NCBI GenBank assembly: GCA_002420315.1
Contig: DIHU01000028.1
Span: 4,653-14,651 of the forward strand
Source: Akkermansiaceae bacterium UBA5688
GTDB taxonomy: Bacteria > Verrucomicrobiota > Verrucomicrobiia > Verrucomicrobiales > Akkermansiaceae
Length of the DNA: 9,999 bases
Reading direction: 5' to 3'
Both the position numbers and the translations under genes were made by a program. The notes under the pieces were generated by a model, which searched no databases, was not told the origin of the DNA, and was given only the letters and a program-made list of their open reading frames with translations. Within the stretch, counting starts at the first letter, position 1. Every line of letters begins with the position of its first letter. This document shows positions 1 through 6,605 of this stretch, one piece after another.

Positions 1-26
1 ATCCTACCCCATTAGGGATAGGTCGA

Positions 27-671
27 TCACTCTTTTCCCGCGGCTAGGCGCTTGATCAAACCGATCGCCTTTTCTGCAAATCTCGCTCCTAGAGTGCGAT
101 AGCCCTCCTTGGTATAGTGCAAATCATGGATCACCTTCCCGCCCACCTCACGATCATTTAAATCATCGGTATCGACCCACGTTCCCCGGGGGTGAGCTTC
201 AGCGAAGGTCTTTTGAACTTTTCGGATATTAAGTCGCCCCTCAAGCCGCTTCGGGTTATCGAGCCCGCTATCGCTAATTCTTTCGATGACAATATTGATT
301 TCCTTGAAGGCCAAATCCGCCTGTAACTGCTGCAGCAACTCCTTGAGGTAGGCATCGTAGGCCGTGTTGTTGAGATCTAATTCGCCCTGCATCCAAACCA
401 AGGTCGCCGTCTTCAAGGACTCTCCCTCACTTGCCGTCTTCACCTTCTTGATCAAGGGGTCGTAAAGCTCTCCCCTCACCTTCGGAACCCGACCCCGCGT
501 TGGAGGAGGATCTTCATGGTTCGTTTTGGCCCAACTGCGAATCGACTGACCGCTATTGGCATTTTTCACCACGATGACCCCATCTTTCCCAAACGCTTTA
601 GTCACGGCCGGAGTAAACGTGAGAGATTCATCCATCCCGGCCATGTTCGATTGACCGGAAAGGATGAACAA
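27..671 (-). CDS. SASA-type carbohydrate esterase (sialate O-acetylesterase-like), 5' end out of frame
   Basis: Probable secreted carbohydrate O-acetylesterase of the SASA (DUF303/CE6-like, SGNH-related) group, which removes acetyl groups from glycans. Seen: the block I serine motif GQSNMAG at residues 6-12 (candidate nucleophile Ser8), WMQGELD at 93-99 matching the family's GE-x-D block, and DLHY at 183-186, the usual Asp-x-x-His catalytic pair. The length of about 215 aa is close to single-domain family members. The only in-frame start near the motif is TTG at 671. It is unlikely to be real, because homologues begin with a signal peptide about 30 residues before GQSN, and that signal peptide is present at 698-766 in another frame. 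One extra base in A5 (673-677) or A4 (693-696 region) would join the two into one protein. The gene is therefore a recent frameshift pseudogene, a sequence error, or a frameshifted gene. The family call is firm; the substrate is unknown. It ends with TGA and is divergent from the DJ-1 cassette. Confidence 0.85.
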   Translation of the reverse strand: MFILSGQSNMAGMDESLTFTPAVTKAFGKDGVIVVKNANSGQSIRSWAKTNHEDPPPTRGRVPKVRGELYDPLIKKVKTASEGESLKTATLVWMQGELDLNNTAYDAYLKELLQQLQADLAFKEINIVIERISDSGLDNPKRLEGRLNIRKVQKTFAEAHPRGTWVDTDDLNDREVGGKVIHDLHYTKEGYRTLGARFAEKAIGLIKRLAAGKE

Positions 672-766
672 ATTTTTCTCTTCTCTCTTCGTCTTTTCGC
701 TCCCACATCAGGCGTAAAAAACAAAACGATGACAAGCGCGCCTAGAACTCCTTGTTGCAATTTCAT
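672..766 (-). pseudogene. Signal-peptide segment of the SASA esterase, in a different frame
   Basis: From ATG at 766 the minus strand encodes MKLQQGVLGALVIVLFF followed by TPDVGA, a good Sec signal peptide with cleavage expected after the final Ala (about codon 23). This frame then runs through basic residues (KRRREKRK) and stops at 602-604 without any recognisable domain. The other frame carries EEKNLFILSGQSNMAG. Family proteins normally have a signal peptide, a short charged linker and then NLFILSGQSNMAG, so the two pieces clearly belong together. The catalytic frame has a TGA at 708-710, so the break lies between about 672 and 707. No clear Shine-Dalgarno sequence precedes the ATG. Confidence 0.7.
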
Positions 767-879
767 GGGGCAGTATTATTCGAAATAAACTTCATCGTTA
801 GTCAGATGCAAAACTATCATCAAAGCGATACGTTTTTCTAAGCTATAAATAGATAGACGTCTCAAGCTAGGGAATTAGC
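767..879. promoter_or_regulatory. Divergent intergenic region between the esterase and the DJ-1 cassette
   Basis: About 113 AT-rich bases separate the two divergent starts, so promoters in both directions are expected here. On the plus strand TATAAAT at 844-850 resembles a -10 box, but I see no convincing -35 at the right distance. A perfect 8-bp palindrome, AGACGTCT, lies at 855-862, about where transcription from that box would begin. This could be an operator or chance. On the minus strand no clear promoter stands out. Confidence 0.3.
869..873 (+). promoter_or_regulatory. Shine-Dalgarno AGGGA pointing to ATG at 880
   Basis: AGGGA at 869-873 is 6 nt from ATG at 880 but 14 nt from ATG at 888, which opens the DJ-1/PfpI frame. 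The ATG at 880 reads M-P-K then TGA (889-891), overlapping the 888 start. Either a three-codon leader couples into the gene, or one A is missing from the AAA at 886-888, in which case the protein begins MPKMTNKV. The position is seen; the interpretation is inferred. Confidence 0.4.
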
Positions 880-887
880 ATGCCGAA

Positions 888-1463
888 ATGACAAATAAAG
901 TGATCGGAAAGGCTCTGATTGTAATTGGGGACGCAACTGAGACCGTAGACACTCTCTACCCCTACTACCGCTTGCAGGAGGCTGGGATCGAACCAGTAGT
1001 GATCGCTCCAGAAAAGAGACTCTATCAAATGGTAATGCACGAAGTCCGCCCGGGCTGGACCATCACACGTGAGTGGGAGGGATATCAGCTCGCTGCAGAT
1101 CTTGCTTTTTCAGAAGTATCCCCAGAGGACTATCTTGGCATTCTATTCTCTGGCGGACGAGCGCCAGAATACATTCGTGAAGATCCAGATCTTATTCAAT
1201 TAACTCGATGGTTTTTTGAGCGGAATAAACCGATTGCTAGTGTCTGTCACGGGGTTGAGATTCCCGCGCGCGCGGATTGCGTGAAGGGTCGACGGATGGC
1301 AACCGTGGCAAAATGCCAGTTTGATCTCGAGATTTGTGGAGGAATCTACGTCAACGAAGCCTGCGTGATCGATGGAAACCTGGTCTCAGGTAGAACCTTT
1401 CATGACAACGGGCACTATGTGGGGCCTTGGATCAAGATGCTCGAGAAAGAGGCTAGAAAATGA
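888..1463 (+). CDS. DJ-1/PfpI family protein (class I glutamine amidotransferase-like)
   Basis: 191-aa single-domain protein of the DJ-1/PfpI superfamily (peptidase C56-like), whose members include chaperone/deglycase-type enzymes, proteases and glyoxalases. Seen: the opening strand KALIVIGDATET with Glu18 at the position of the conserved acidic residue, the GILFSGGRAPEYIRED segment (84-98) matching the family's GG.aPe.lR, and the nucleophile elbow SVCHG with Cys120-His121. No signal peptide, so probably cytoplasmic. It ends with TGA inside the ATGA that starts the TIM-barrel gene, so the two are translationally coupled. ATG at 888 is the first in-frame start; ATG at 880 has the better ribosome-binding site but is out of frame (see the Shine-Dalgarno entry). 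Superfamily confidence is high; the exact reaction cannot be told from sequence. Confidence 0.92.
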   Translation: MTNKVIGKALIVIGDATETVDTLYPYYRLQEAGIEPVVIAPEKRLYQMVMHEVRPGWTITREWEGYQLAADLAFSEVSPEDYLGILFSGGRAPEYIREDPDLIQLTRWFFERNKPIASVCHGVEIPARADCVKGRRMATVAKCQFDLEICGGIYVNEACVIDGNLVSGRTFHDNGHYVGPWIKMLEKEARK

Positions 1464-2368
1464 ATCGGAGAAATTTTTCAAGCATCATCGGTGGTGCCGC
1501 TCTTTCCACTTCTACGAGGGGAGTAGAACAACAATGGACGCCTCGCTATGTCATGTCATCGGCCATGTATGGCAATATGCCTCTTGATCATGTTTTATCA
1601 GAGGCATTAAAGACAGGCAGCAAATCGGTAGATATCTGGCGCAAAGTCCATGCGACTCATCGCGAGCAAATCAACAAAATCGGGGATGAAGCTTTTCAAA
1701 AGCTCCTCAAAAAACATCTCACCACGATGTCAGTTTCAACCTGCTATCCCCTTGGACCTTTCCGGCAGGATGATGAGATGCGCTGGACGAGGAAGAACGG
1801 GGGCTCGATCACCGTGTGCGGCTCAGGTGGGATGGGGCCCAAGGATCCGGTGGGCCAAGAGGCCAAAAAACAAGTGAAAGCCTTCTTTGAAAAACTAAAA
1901 CCTCACTATGAACTGGCCGAAGAACTTGGTGTCACCATGGCCATTGAAAATCACAAGAACTCAATGCTCTCTTCTCCCGATTCAATGAGGTATTTTTACG
2001 AGTTAAATCCTTCGAAGAACGTCGGAGTTGCTTTCGCCCCACATCATCTTCACGACGCCATTGATCAGATCCCTACACTACTCAGGGAAGGAGGAAACAC
2101 CCACATTCCATTTATTTATTTCCAAGAATATCATCCCTCTTCGAAAAAGAAGATGTCCGAACAAGAGCAACTCAAACAACTCCCCGGATTTGGAAAGCTA
2201 GATTACATCCCCATTCTGAAAGTCCTTCGCGACATTCGATACTCGGGACTTGTGGAGATCTTTGGCCATCCAGTCCCAAGAGGAGTCCCAATGCTTGGTT
2301 CCGCAGCAAAGATTACAAAAGCCATCAATACCTCAAGGGCTTATCTTGATGCCTGCCTGAAAAAATGA
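1460..2368 (+). CDS. Sugar phosphate isomerase/epimerase-like TIM-barrel protein (AP endonuclease 2 family), Tat-like N-terminus
   Basis: 302-aa protein of the xylose-isomerase-like TIM-barrel (AP_endonuc_2) family. Seen: an N-terminal MNRRNFSSIIGGAALS that resembles a Tat signal (RR plus a short apolar stretch), though the apolar core is short. Then come AIENHKNS with Glu163 as first expected metal ligand, VGVAFAPHHLHDA (189-200) with His195/196, and a C-terminal block LPGFGKLDYIPILKVL followed by YSGLVEIFGHP with Glu267. The canonical D-x-x-H of the third block appears to be replaced by A/P-x-H, so the metal site may be altered; related exported members may share this. ATG at 1460 overlaps the DJ-1 stop by 4 nt (ATGA), and its own TGA overlaps the ATG of the cytochrome remnant in the same way. 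The likely role is in sugar or polyol conversion, possibly in the periplasm. The substrate is not known. Confidence 0.88.
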   Translation: MNRRNFSSIIGGAALSTSTRGVEQQWTPRYVMSSAMYGNMPLDHVLSEALKTGSKSVDIWRKVHATHREQINKIGDEAFQKLLKKHLTTMSVSTCYPLGPFRQDDEMRWTRKNGGSITVCGSGGMGPKDPVGQEAKKQVKAFFEKLKPHYELAEELGVTMAIENHKNSMLSSPDSMRYFYELNPSKNVGVAFAPHHLHDAIDQIPTLLREGGNTHIPFIYFQEYHPSSKKKMSEQEQLKQLPGFGKLDYIPILKVLRDIRYSGLVEIFGHPVPRGVPMLGSAAKITKAINTSRAYLDACLKK

Positions 2369-2630
2369 TGCGAAATTTTCTATCTGCTTTACTACTACTT
2401 ACCTGGGGAGGGGCACATGCCGAGCCTCATGTCGTCGGCTACGAGCGTTTCCATTCGCGGGCTCCTTAGGCACAGGGCGGCGCTATTCTTTTTTCTGAAC
2501 TCGGCTTCGCCAATAGCCACGGAGGTTCCCAAGTTGTCATTCCCTCGAGAATCTGTCAATTAAGGTGAGTCCTGATTGGGGCGTGAAATTTCTTCAGAAT
2601 CCCGAGACTTACGCTCCATTCGAGCCAAAA
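2365..2630 (+). pseudogene. Decayed 5' fragment of an exported c-type cytochrome gene
   Basis: From ATG at 2365 (ATGATG, overlapping the TIM-barrel stop) the frame reads MRNFLSALLLLTWGGAHA, a convincing Sec signal peptide, then EPHVVGYERFHSRAP. It hits TAG at 2467-2469 and resumes AQGGAILFSELGFANSHGGS. In related cytochromes this region reads roughly GYERFH....GG.LL..ELGCANCHGG, so both heme cysteines appear to have mutated (Cys to Phe and Cys to Ser) while the heme His is kept. The frame ends at TGA 2566-2568. After a -1 shift, the similarity seems to continue as LSIKVSPDWGVKFLQNPETYAP (about 2553-2618), resembling the helix after the heme site. The rest of the gene is missing: the converging DUF1552 gene begins its 3' end at 2631. 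It was the third gene of the DJ-1/TIM-barrel cassette. The identification rests on motif recognition. Confidence 0.65.
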
Positions 2631-3908
2631 TCAAACAAGCAAGCCACTCAATGGTCCGGTGCTATCGGCAAACTGCTTCATGCCAGTTCCCATCAACTTG
2701 GCTTGCGACAGCCAAAGATTCGCCAAAGGAGTGTTTTCAGGACAATTGAGGACGCGGCCTGTCTTGATCCTGCCATTGGCTGATCCAGCCACGATAATTG
2801 GAAGCTCATTCATGGTGTGATCTTTCCCATCACCTAATCCTGATCCCAACGTGACCATGGAATGGTCCAAAAGCGTCCCAGCTCCCTCGCTGATCGCGTC
2901 CATTTGTTCTAATATCTCAGCGAAGAGCTCCATATAAAATCGGTCCACTTGAACCAAAAACTTTTTCACCCCTTCGTTGTCCTGCCCGTGTGTGAGCCCA
3001 TGATGTGATTTGGTGAATTGTAGTTCATGGAAATGTTGGGGGGATCCCCATCTCTCGGGAGCAAGCATGAAGGTCGCCACGTGGGTCAAGTCACCCTGAA
3101 AAGCCACCACCAGCAACTTGCCCATTAGCTTGATATACTCTCCACGCGTCATCGGGCCTTCGCCAGGCTCGAGGACATCCGCTTTCTTCCGCTTTCGGTA
3201 ATACTCGTTTAGCTTCTCGATCTGCATTTCGATTTCCCGCACGGAATCGAAGTATTCATCCAACTTGCCCTTATCATGATAGGTCAGATTCTTTTTAAAG
3301 TTGGCAGCATCTTCCAAGATTAAATCGGTGATGTCTTTGTTCGAATTACTCGTCTTAAAGAGTCGTTGATAGACCTTGCTCGGGTCTTTCATCGCGGTCG
3401 CAACATGCTCTGGGCCATACCAAGAAATATTGTCGAGGTAGATCGACTCCTTAAGGTCCTTGAAACTATTACAATTTAACTCCAATGACCGGATCGGGGT
3501 CCGTTGGCTTACTTTGTCTGCGATAAGATGATCCAGTGTCCGGTCCATCGGATAAGGCGATTTGAGTTTGCCATTTGGATCAGCTGAAGAGAGATAGCAG
3601 GAACTGCATTGATTGTGAACATCGACTCCTCTTACATTCACCCTTGATAGTCCGGTGATCAGGGAAACTTTACTCCCCACATTTTTAAGTGGGCTAAGAG
3701 TGGGCATCGACAGAAAGTCAGAGCTCCCTTGCTCCGGGAAAAAATGATCCCTCACGAAGCCCATCGGGGAATAAAACGAAGCGAAACGCAATGGCGGCTC
3801 CTTATCCTTCTTCGTCTTTGGATCTGCAGCATACATCTCCAACCAAGGAAGAGCCATCGCGCTGCCGCTGGCTCCAAGAAGAAATTTCCGTCGACCGATT
3901 GATTTCAT
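2631..3908 (-). CDS. DUF1552 family protein with Tat signal
   Basis: 425-aa full-length DUF1552 protein, a family of unknown function common in Planctomycetota, Verrucomicrobiota and Myxococcota. Seen: a Tat signal at the N-terminus (GRRKFLLGASGSAMALPW, residues 5-22), PLRFASFYSPMGF, then SLITGL and VHNQCSSCYLSS (97-107). A charged, coiled-coil-like stretch follows at about 218-243, then AFQGDLTHVATFMLAPE (269-285), SHHGLTHG (301-308), and GSGLGDGKDHTMNELPIIVAG (355-375). The last block, with Asp/His then a hydrophobic strand and Gly, looks like metal-binding blocks of the alkaline phosphatase/sulfatase superfamily; that link is inference. The start codon overlaps the cytochrome stop by 4 nt (ATGA), so the two proteins are made together, as is usual for this pair. 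It is the last gene of the minus-strand operon. No hairpin terminator was seen after it. Confidence 0.93.
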   Translation of the reverse strand: MKSIGRRKFLLGASGSAMALPWLEMYAADPKTKKDKEPPLRFASFYSPMGFVRDHFFPEQGSSDFLSMPTLSPLKNVGSKVSLITGLSRVNVRGVDVHNQCSSCYLSSADPNGKLKSPYPMDRTLDHLIADKVSQRTPIRSLELNCNSFKDLKESIYLDNISWYGPEHVATAMKDPSKVYQRLFKTSNSNKDITDLILEDAANFKKNLTYHDKGKLDEYFDSVREIEMQIEKLNEYYRKRKKADVLEPGEGPMTRGEYIKLMGKLLVVAFQGDLTHVATFMLAPERWGSPQHFHELQFTKSHHGLTHGQDNEGVKKFLVQVDRFYMELFAEILEQMDAISEGAGTLLDHSMVTLGSGLGDGKDHTMNELPIIVAGSANGRIKTGRVLNCPENTPLANLWLSQAKLMGTGMKQFADSTGPLSGLLV

Positions 3909-6532
3909 GGTTCCGTAATCTGAGTGATAATAGGATGAACTGCAATGTTTTTGATGACATCACGCATCCGGTAACCTGCCGCTCGACTTGCCTGGGCAAT
4001 TTCACCTGTCGCAATGCGATCCGCCAAGGTGAGCTCCCGCCCGAGGGCGTATGACAGAAGGTGGCCGATGAAGGCCTTCGCAAAGAGATCCTCCTCAGCT
4101 AGAATAGCATCCTTGAAACCTACGATATCCGTGAACTCGTGTTTTCCAAACAGCTTTCCACTCGCATCTACTTTCAATCCGGTACGGTAATGATCCCGCC
4201 ATCGGCCTAGTAAGTCATAGTTTTCTAAGGCAAAGCCAAAGGGATCAATCTTTACATGACAGCTCGCACACTGAGCATCACTGCTGTGTTGGTTGAGTTT
4301 TTGCCGAACAGTCAGCCCCTCCTTTTGAAGCGTTTTATCATCCGCCCGCAGGTCAGGAATGTCATCGGGCGGAGGCTCAGGCGGGTCATTAAAAATGACT
4401 GATGAAACCCAAGAACCACGCGTAATCGGGAGTGACCGAAAAGGACTGGAGGTCATTACCATAACGGCTCCTGTCGTCATCACACCTCCATCCCTTCGGT
4501 CCGTGACAGGAGTTCGCGTATATTCAATATCGCGCAGATTTACGTTGATTGAATAGGTGGCTGCCCTGCCTTCATACCATTCGCTCAGTAAATGGCTCCG
4601 GTAGGTAAAGTCCGAATCAACCAGCTCAGAGATCGGTCTATTCTCGATAAAGACTGTCTCAAAATTCAAGAGCGGCTCCAGCATCATATGCATCCCACGC
4701 TTGTAAGAAATCTTATCGTCTCCTCCAAAGTAATAGTCACGGTGTGATTTAAAGTCTGGAGAGGCCGAAACCAAATTATTCAGTTTCAACCACTGGGGAG
4801 CAAAACTATCACAGAAGTTCTTTACGCGATGGTGATTAAGCATGCGGTCCACTTGTTTACCCAAGACGTCGACGTTTTGAAGTTCTCCGTTAGCGGCCAA
4901 CTCGAGCAATTCCTCGTCTGGGATGGAGCTCCACAAAAACATCGAAAGACGTGTCGCTAAATTGAATGAAGCCTGATTTGGTGACACCTCATCTCGCTCA
5001 TTATGAACAAAGATAAAACGCGGCGAAGCTAAAGCCGCCGAGACCACATCCTTCATGCTGCGAGTGAAATCGCCGCTCTTTTGATATTGCTTGTCAAAGT
5101 ATCTTGCATAGAGCTTCCACGTCTTTTCATCGGCAGGTGAATGAAATGCCTTCAAGAGAAATTTCTCGATCCGCTCATGTGCAATCTTCTCAACTGGTTG
5201 TTCAACCTTTGGCTTGGCCTCGTCAGGCAAACTCCAGCTACCCATCAGCTCATCCCCGGCGATTCCTTTCTCGCCGGAGGCAATGCTCTGAATCTGAAGT
5301 CCATGCAATCCGGATCGGTAAAGGCGGACATCATTCAAATCACCATGAAAAGGCTCATTGCCATGGGCCCCAACCAACATCGGACCAGCGCTTTGGGTGC
5401 TAAGCTTGCCAGCCATCGGCTTACTCCCAACCTCCTTGCCATCTAGGTAGAGGCGAATCTTTTTACCATCAATAGTTCCCGCAACATGATGCCACTCCCC
5501 ATCGCTAAGTAATTTGGGATCCACTGCAGCTCCAAATTCCTCATACTTTCCGGCAATCCCCGCACCCATCCAGAGCCCCCAGGTTTTCCCAGTCCGACCA
5601 ATCGCCAGCAATTGGCGTCGCCATGAATCCTCCCGCCGGACGATAGTCTGCCATTGATCAGACAAATTTGTGGGGCGGATCCAAGCGCTGACGGTCAGCC
5701 CGGTGCTGCCAGCCGCGACTGATCGATCCACTGAAATCGAAGCCCTTCGAGCTTTCGCTTTTGGGCTCAAGGGGTCGTCAAACAAGTCATGCCAAACCCC
5801 ACAATTCTCATCGAAATTTTCGGCATGAACGATGGACCGGCTCAGCTCCAAAAACGACTCCATGAGAACTGGAGACAAACTCAAATGATCCCCACGATTA
5901 TTGAAGCCATTCTCCGCCGGAGGATCCTTGGGAAAGGCCATGACTCCGAGCAGGCGATTTTCCAGCAACTGCTGGAGCCCCATAATCCGATTCCCCACTC
6001 TCACAACCTTGGGCATTTCCCCCGACTCGGGCCTAAAGTAATCACTATGATCCCGGATAATACGATCATTAATGGAATAGACCCATGACTCGAGATCGAA
6101 GAGGTCCCGAACCGCGTTGCCATATTCAAAGCGGTTCATGCGCCGCAATCTCATCGGCACCAACGGCTGATCGTGTTTCGTAGAATTGGCGAATGCTTTT
6201 TTCAGGTCTGATATTAAACGGTCTCGTTGATTCTGAGTGGGCTGAAGCTCCTCTTCCGGAGGCATTTCGTTTTTGTCGAGAACCTCGATCATTTCTTCAA
6301 TCAACTCGGGGTTCTCCTCAAGGTCCGCCCATGTTGCATACTTGGTGAGATCTACTTTCCCCTTGGTCTTCTCTCGACCGTGGCACTCGTAGCAATGCTT
6401 TTCAAAAATCTGTTGCACCCCCTTTTTGAAATCGCGTATCTCCGCAGAAGGTTTTTCAGCGTGAGCAAACGACGAGACAACGAAAGCTACCGCAAACGCA
6501 AGCCTTGCTAAAAAACCTCGAGCTACTTTCAC
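3905..6532 (-). CDS. Diheme planctomycete-type cytochrome (DUF1587-LamG-DUF1595-DUF1592-DUF1588-DUF1585)
   Basis: Large exported c-type cytochrome of the DUF1592 group. From GTG at 6532 (875 aa) it opens with a clean Sec signal peptide (about residues 1-25, ending SSFAHA). Domains in order: N-terminal heme domain with CYECH at 47-51 and a possible axial Met in NEMPP (Met90); DUF1587 (RLRRMNRFEYGNAVRDLF, about 129-145); a LamG/concanavalin-like domain at about 263-413 (SISVDRSV, LTVSAWIRP, GEWHHVAGT, LYLDGK, GDLNDVRLYRSGL); DUF1595 (about 450-510); DUF1592 (about 518-650); DUF1588 with a second heme site CASCH at 755-759 and KIDPFGFALENYD; and DUF1585 (about 798-870, ending DVIKNIAVHPII). Role: probable periplasmic electron transfer or oxidation paired with DUF1552; substrate unknown, with LamG possibly binding glycan. 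The frame is open back to GTG 6613, which would overlap the phosphoesterase by 8 nt but put about 27 extra residues before the signal peptide, so I prefer 6532. ATG 6543 has the best Shine-Dalgarno but is out of frame. Confidence 0.92.
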   Translation of the reverse strand: MKVARGFLARLAFAVAFVVSSFAHAEKPSAEIRDFKKGVQQIFEKHCYECHGREKTKGKVDLTKYATWADLEENPELIEEMIEVLDKNEMPPEEELQPTQNQRDRLISDLKKAFANSTKHDQPLVPMRLRRMNRFEYGNAVRDLFDLESWVYSINDRIIRDHSDYFRPESGEMPKVVRVGNRIMGLQQLLENRLLGVMAFPKDPPAENGFNNRGDHLSLSPVLMESFLELSRSIVHAENFDENCGVWHDLFDDPLSPKAKARRASISVDRSVAAGSTGLTVSAWIRPTNLSDQWQTIVRREDSWRRQLLAIGRTGKTWGLWMGAGIAGKYEEFGAAVDPKLLSDGEWHHVAGTIDGKKIRLYLDGKEVGSKPMAGKLSTQSAGPMLVGAHGNEPFHGDLNDVRLYRSGLHGLQIQSIASGEKGIAGDELMGSWSLPDEAKPKVEQPVEKIAHERIEKFLLKAFHSPADEKTWKLYARYFDKQYQKSGDFTRSMKDVVSAALASPRFIFVHNERDEVSPNQASFNLATRLSMFLWSSIPDEELLELAANGELQNVDVLGKQVDRMLNHHRVKNFCDSFAPQWLKLNNLVSASPDFKSHRDYYFGGDDKISYKRGMHMMLEPLLNFETVFIENRPISELVDSDFTYRSHLLSEWYEGRAATYSINVNLRDIEYTRTPVTDRRDGGVMTTGAVMVMTSSPFRSLPITRGSWVSSVIFNDPPEPPPDDIPDLRADDKTLQKEGLTVRQKLNQHSSDAQCASCHVKIDPFGFALENYDLLGRWRDHYRTGLKVDASGKLFGKHEFTDIVGFKDAILAEEDLFAKAFIGHLLSYALGRELTLADRIATGEIAQASRAAGYRMRDVIKNIAVHPIITQITEP

Positions 6533-6540
6533 CGTAAAAG

Positions 6541-6555
6541 CATAGGAACACCTCC
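6541..6555 (-). promoter_or_regulatory. Strong Shine-Dalgarno GGAGG plus out-of-frame ATG before the cytochrome
   Basis: On the minus strand GGAGG (6555-6551) lies 7 nt before ATG (6543-6541), an ideal ribosome-binding site. That ATG reads M-L-L-R then TGA (6531-6529), which overlaps the GTG at 6532 used for the cytochrome (GTGA). With one extra T in the TTTT at 6536-6539, the ATG would be in frame and give MLFTVKVARGF joined to the signal peptide. This is either a four-codon leader with reinitiation or a missing base. Confidence 0.5.
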
Positions 6556-6605
6556 TACCCGGGTCGAGGCAGAAAGATCGGGCGAAAAAGAAATCACGAT
6601 ACGAA

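Noticed and set aside
1..26. Possible inverted repeat at the left edge (CTACCCC / TAGGGAT)
   Set aside because: The arms do not pair properly when the reverse complement is written out; too short and imperfect to call.
669..671. TTG as the true start of the esterase
   Set aside because: It would leave the protein starting 5 residues before the catalytic GQSN motif without a signal peptide, while a proper signal peptide sits just upstream in another frame.
516..788. A 90-codon plus-strand frame over the esterase 5' end
   Set aside because: It is antisense to the esterase and its signal peptide, which have strong family motifs; the translation has no recognisable features.
2569..2631. Bidirectional terminator between the converging operons
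   Set aside because: I looked for a GC-rich hairpin with a T-run on either strand and found none; the stretch is better explained as the end of the cytochrome remnant.
2565..2783. A 72-codon plus-strand frame starting with GTG
   Set aside because: Its first 20 or so codons are explained as the shifted tail of the cytochrome remnant; the rest is antisense to the end of the DUF1552 gene and resembles nothing.
5104..5446. Two overlapping plus-strand frames of about 100 codons
   Set aside because: Both are antisense to the LamG-to-DUF1595 part of the cytochrome, with no motif or ribosome-binding site.
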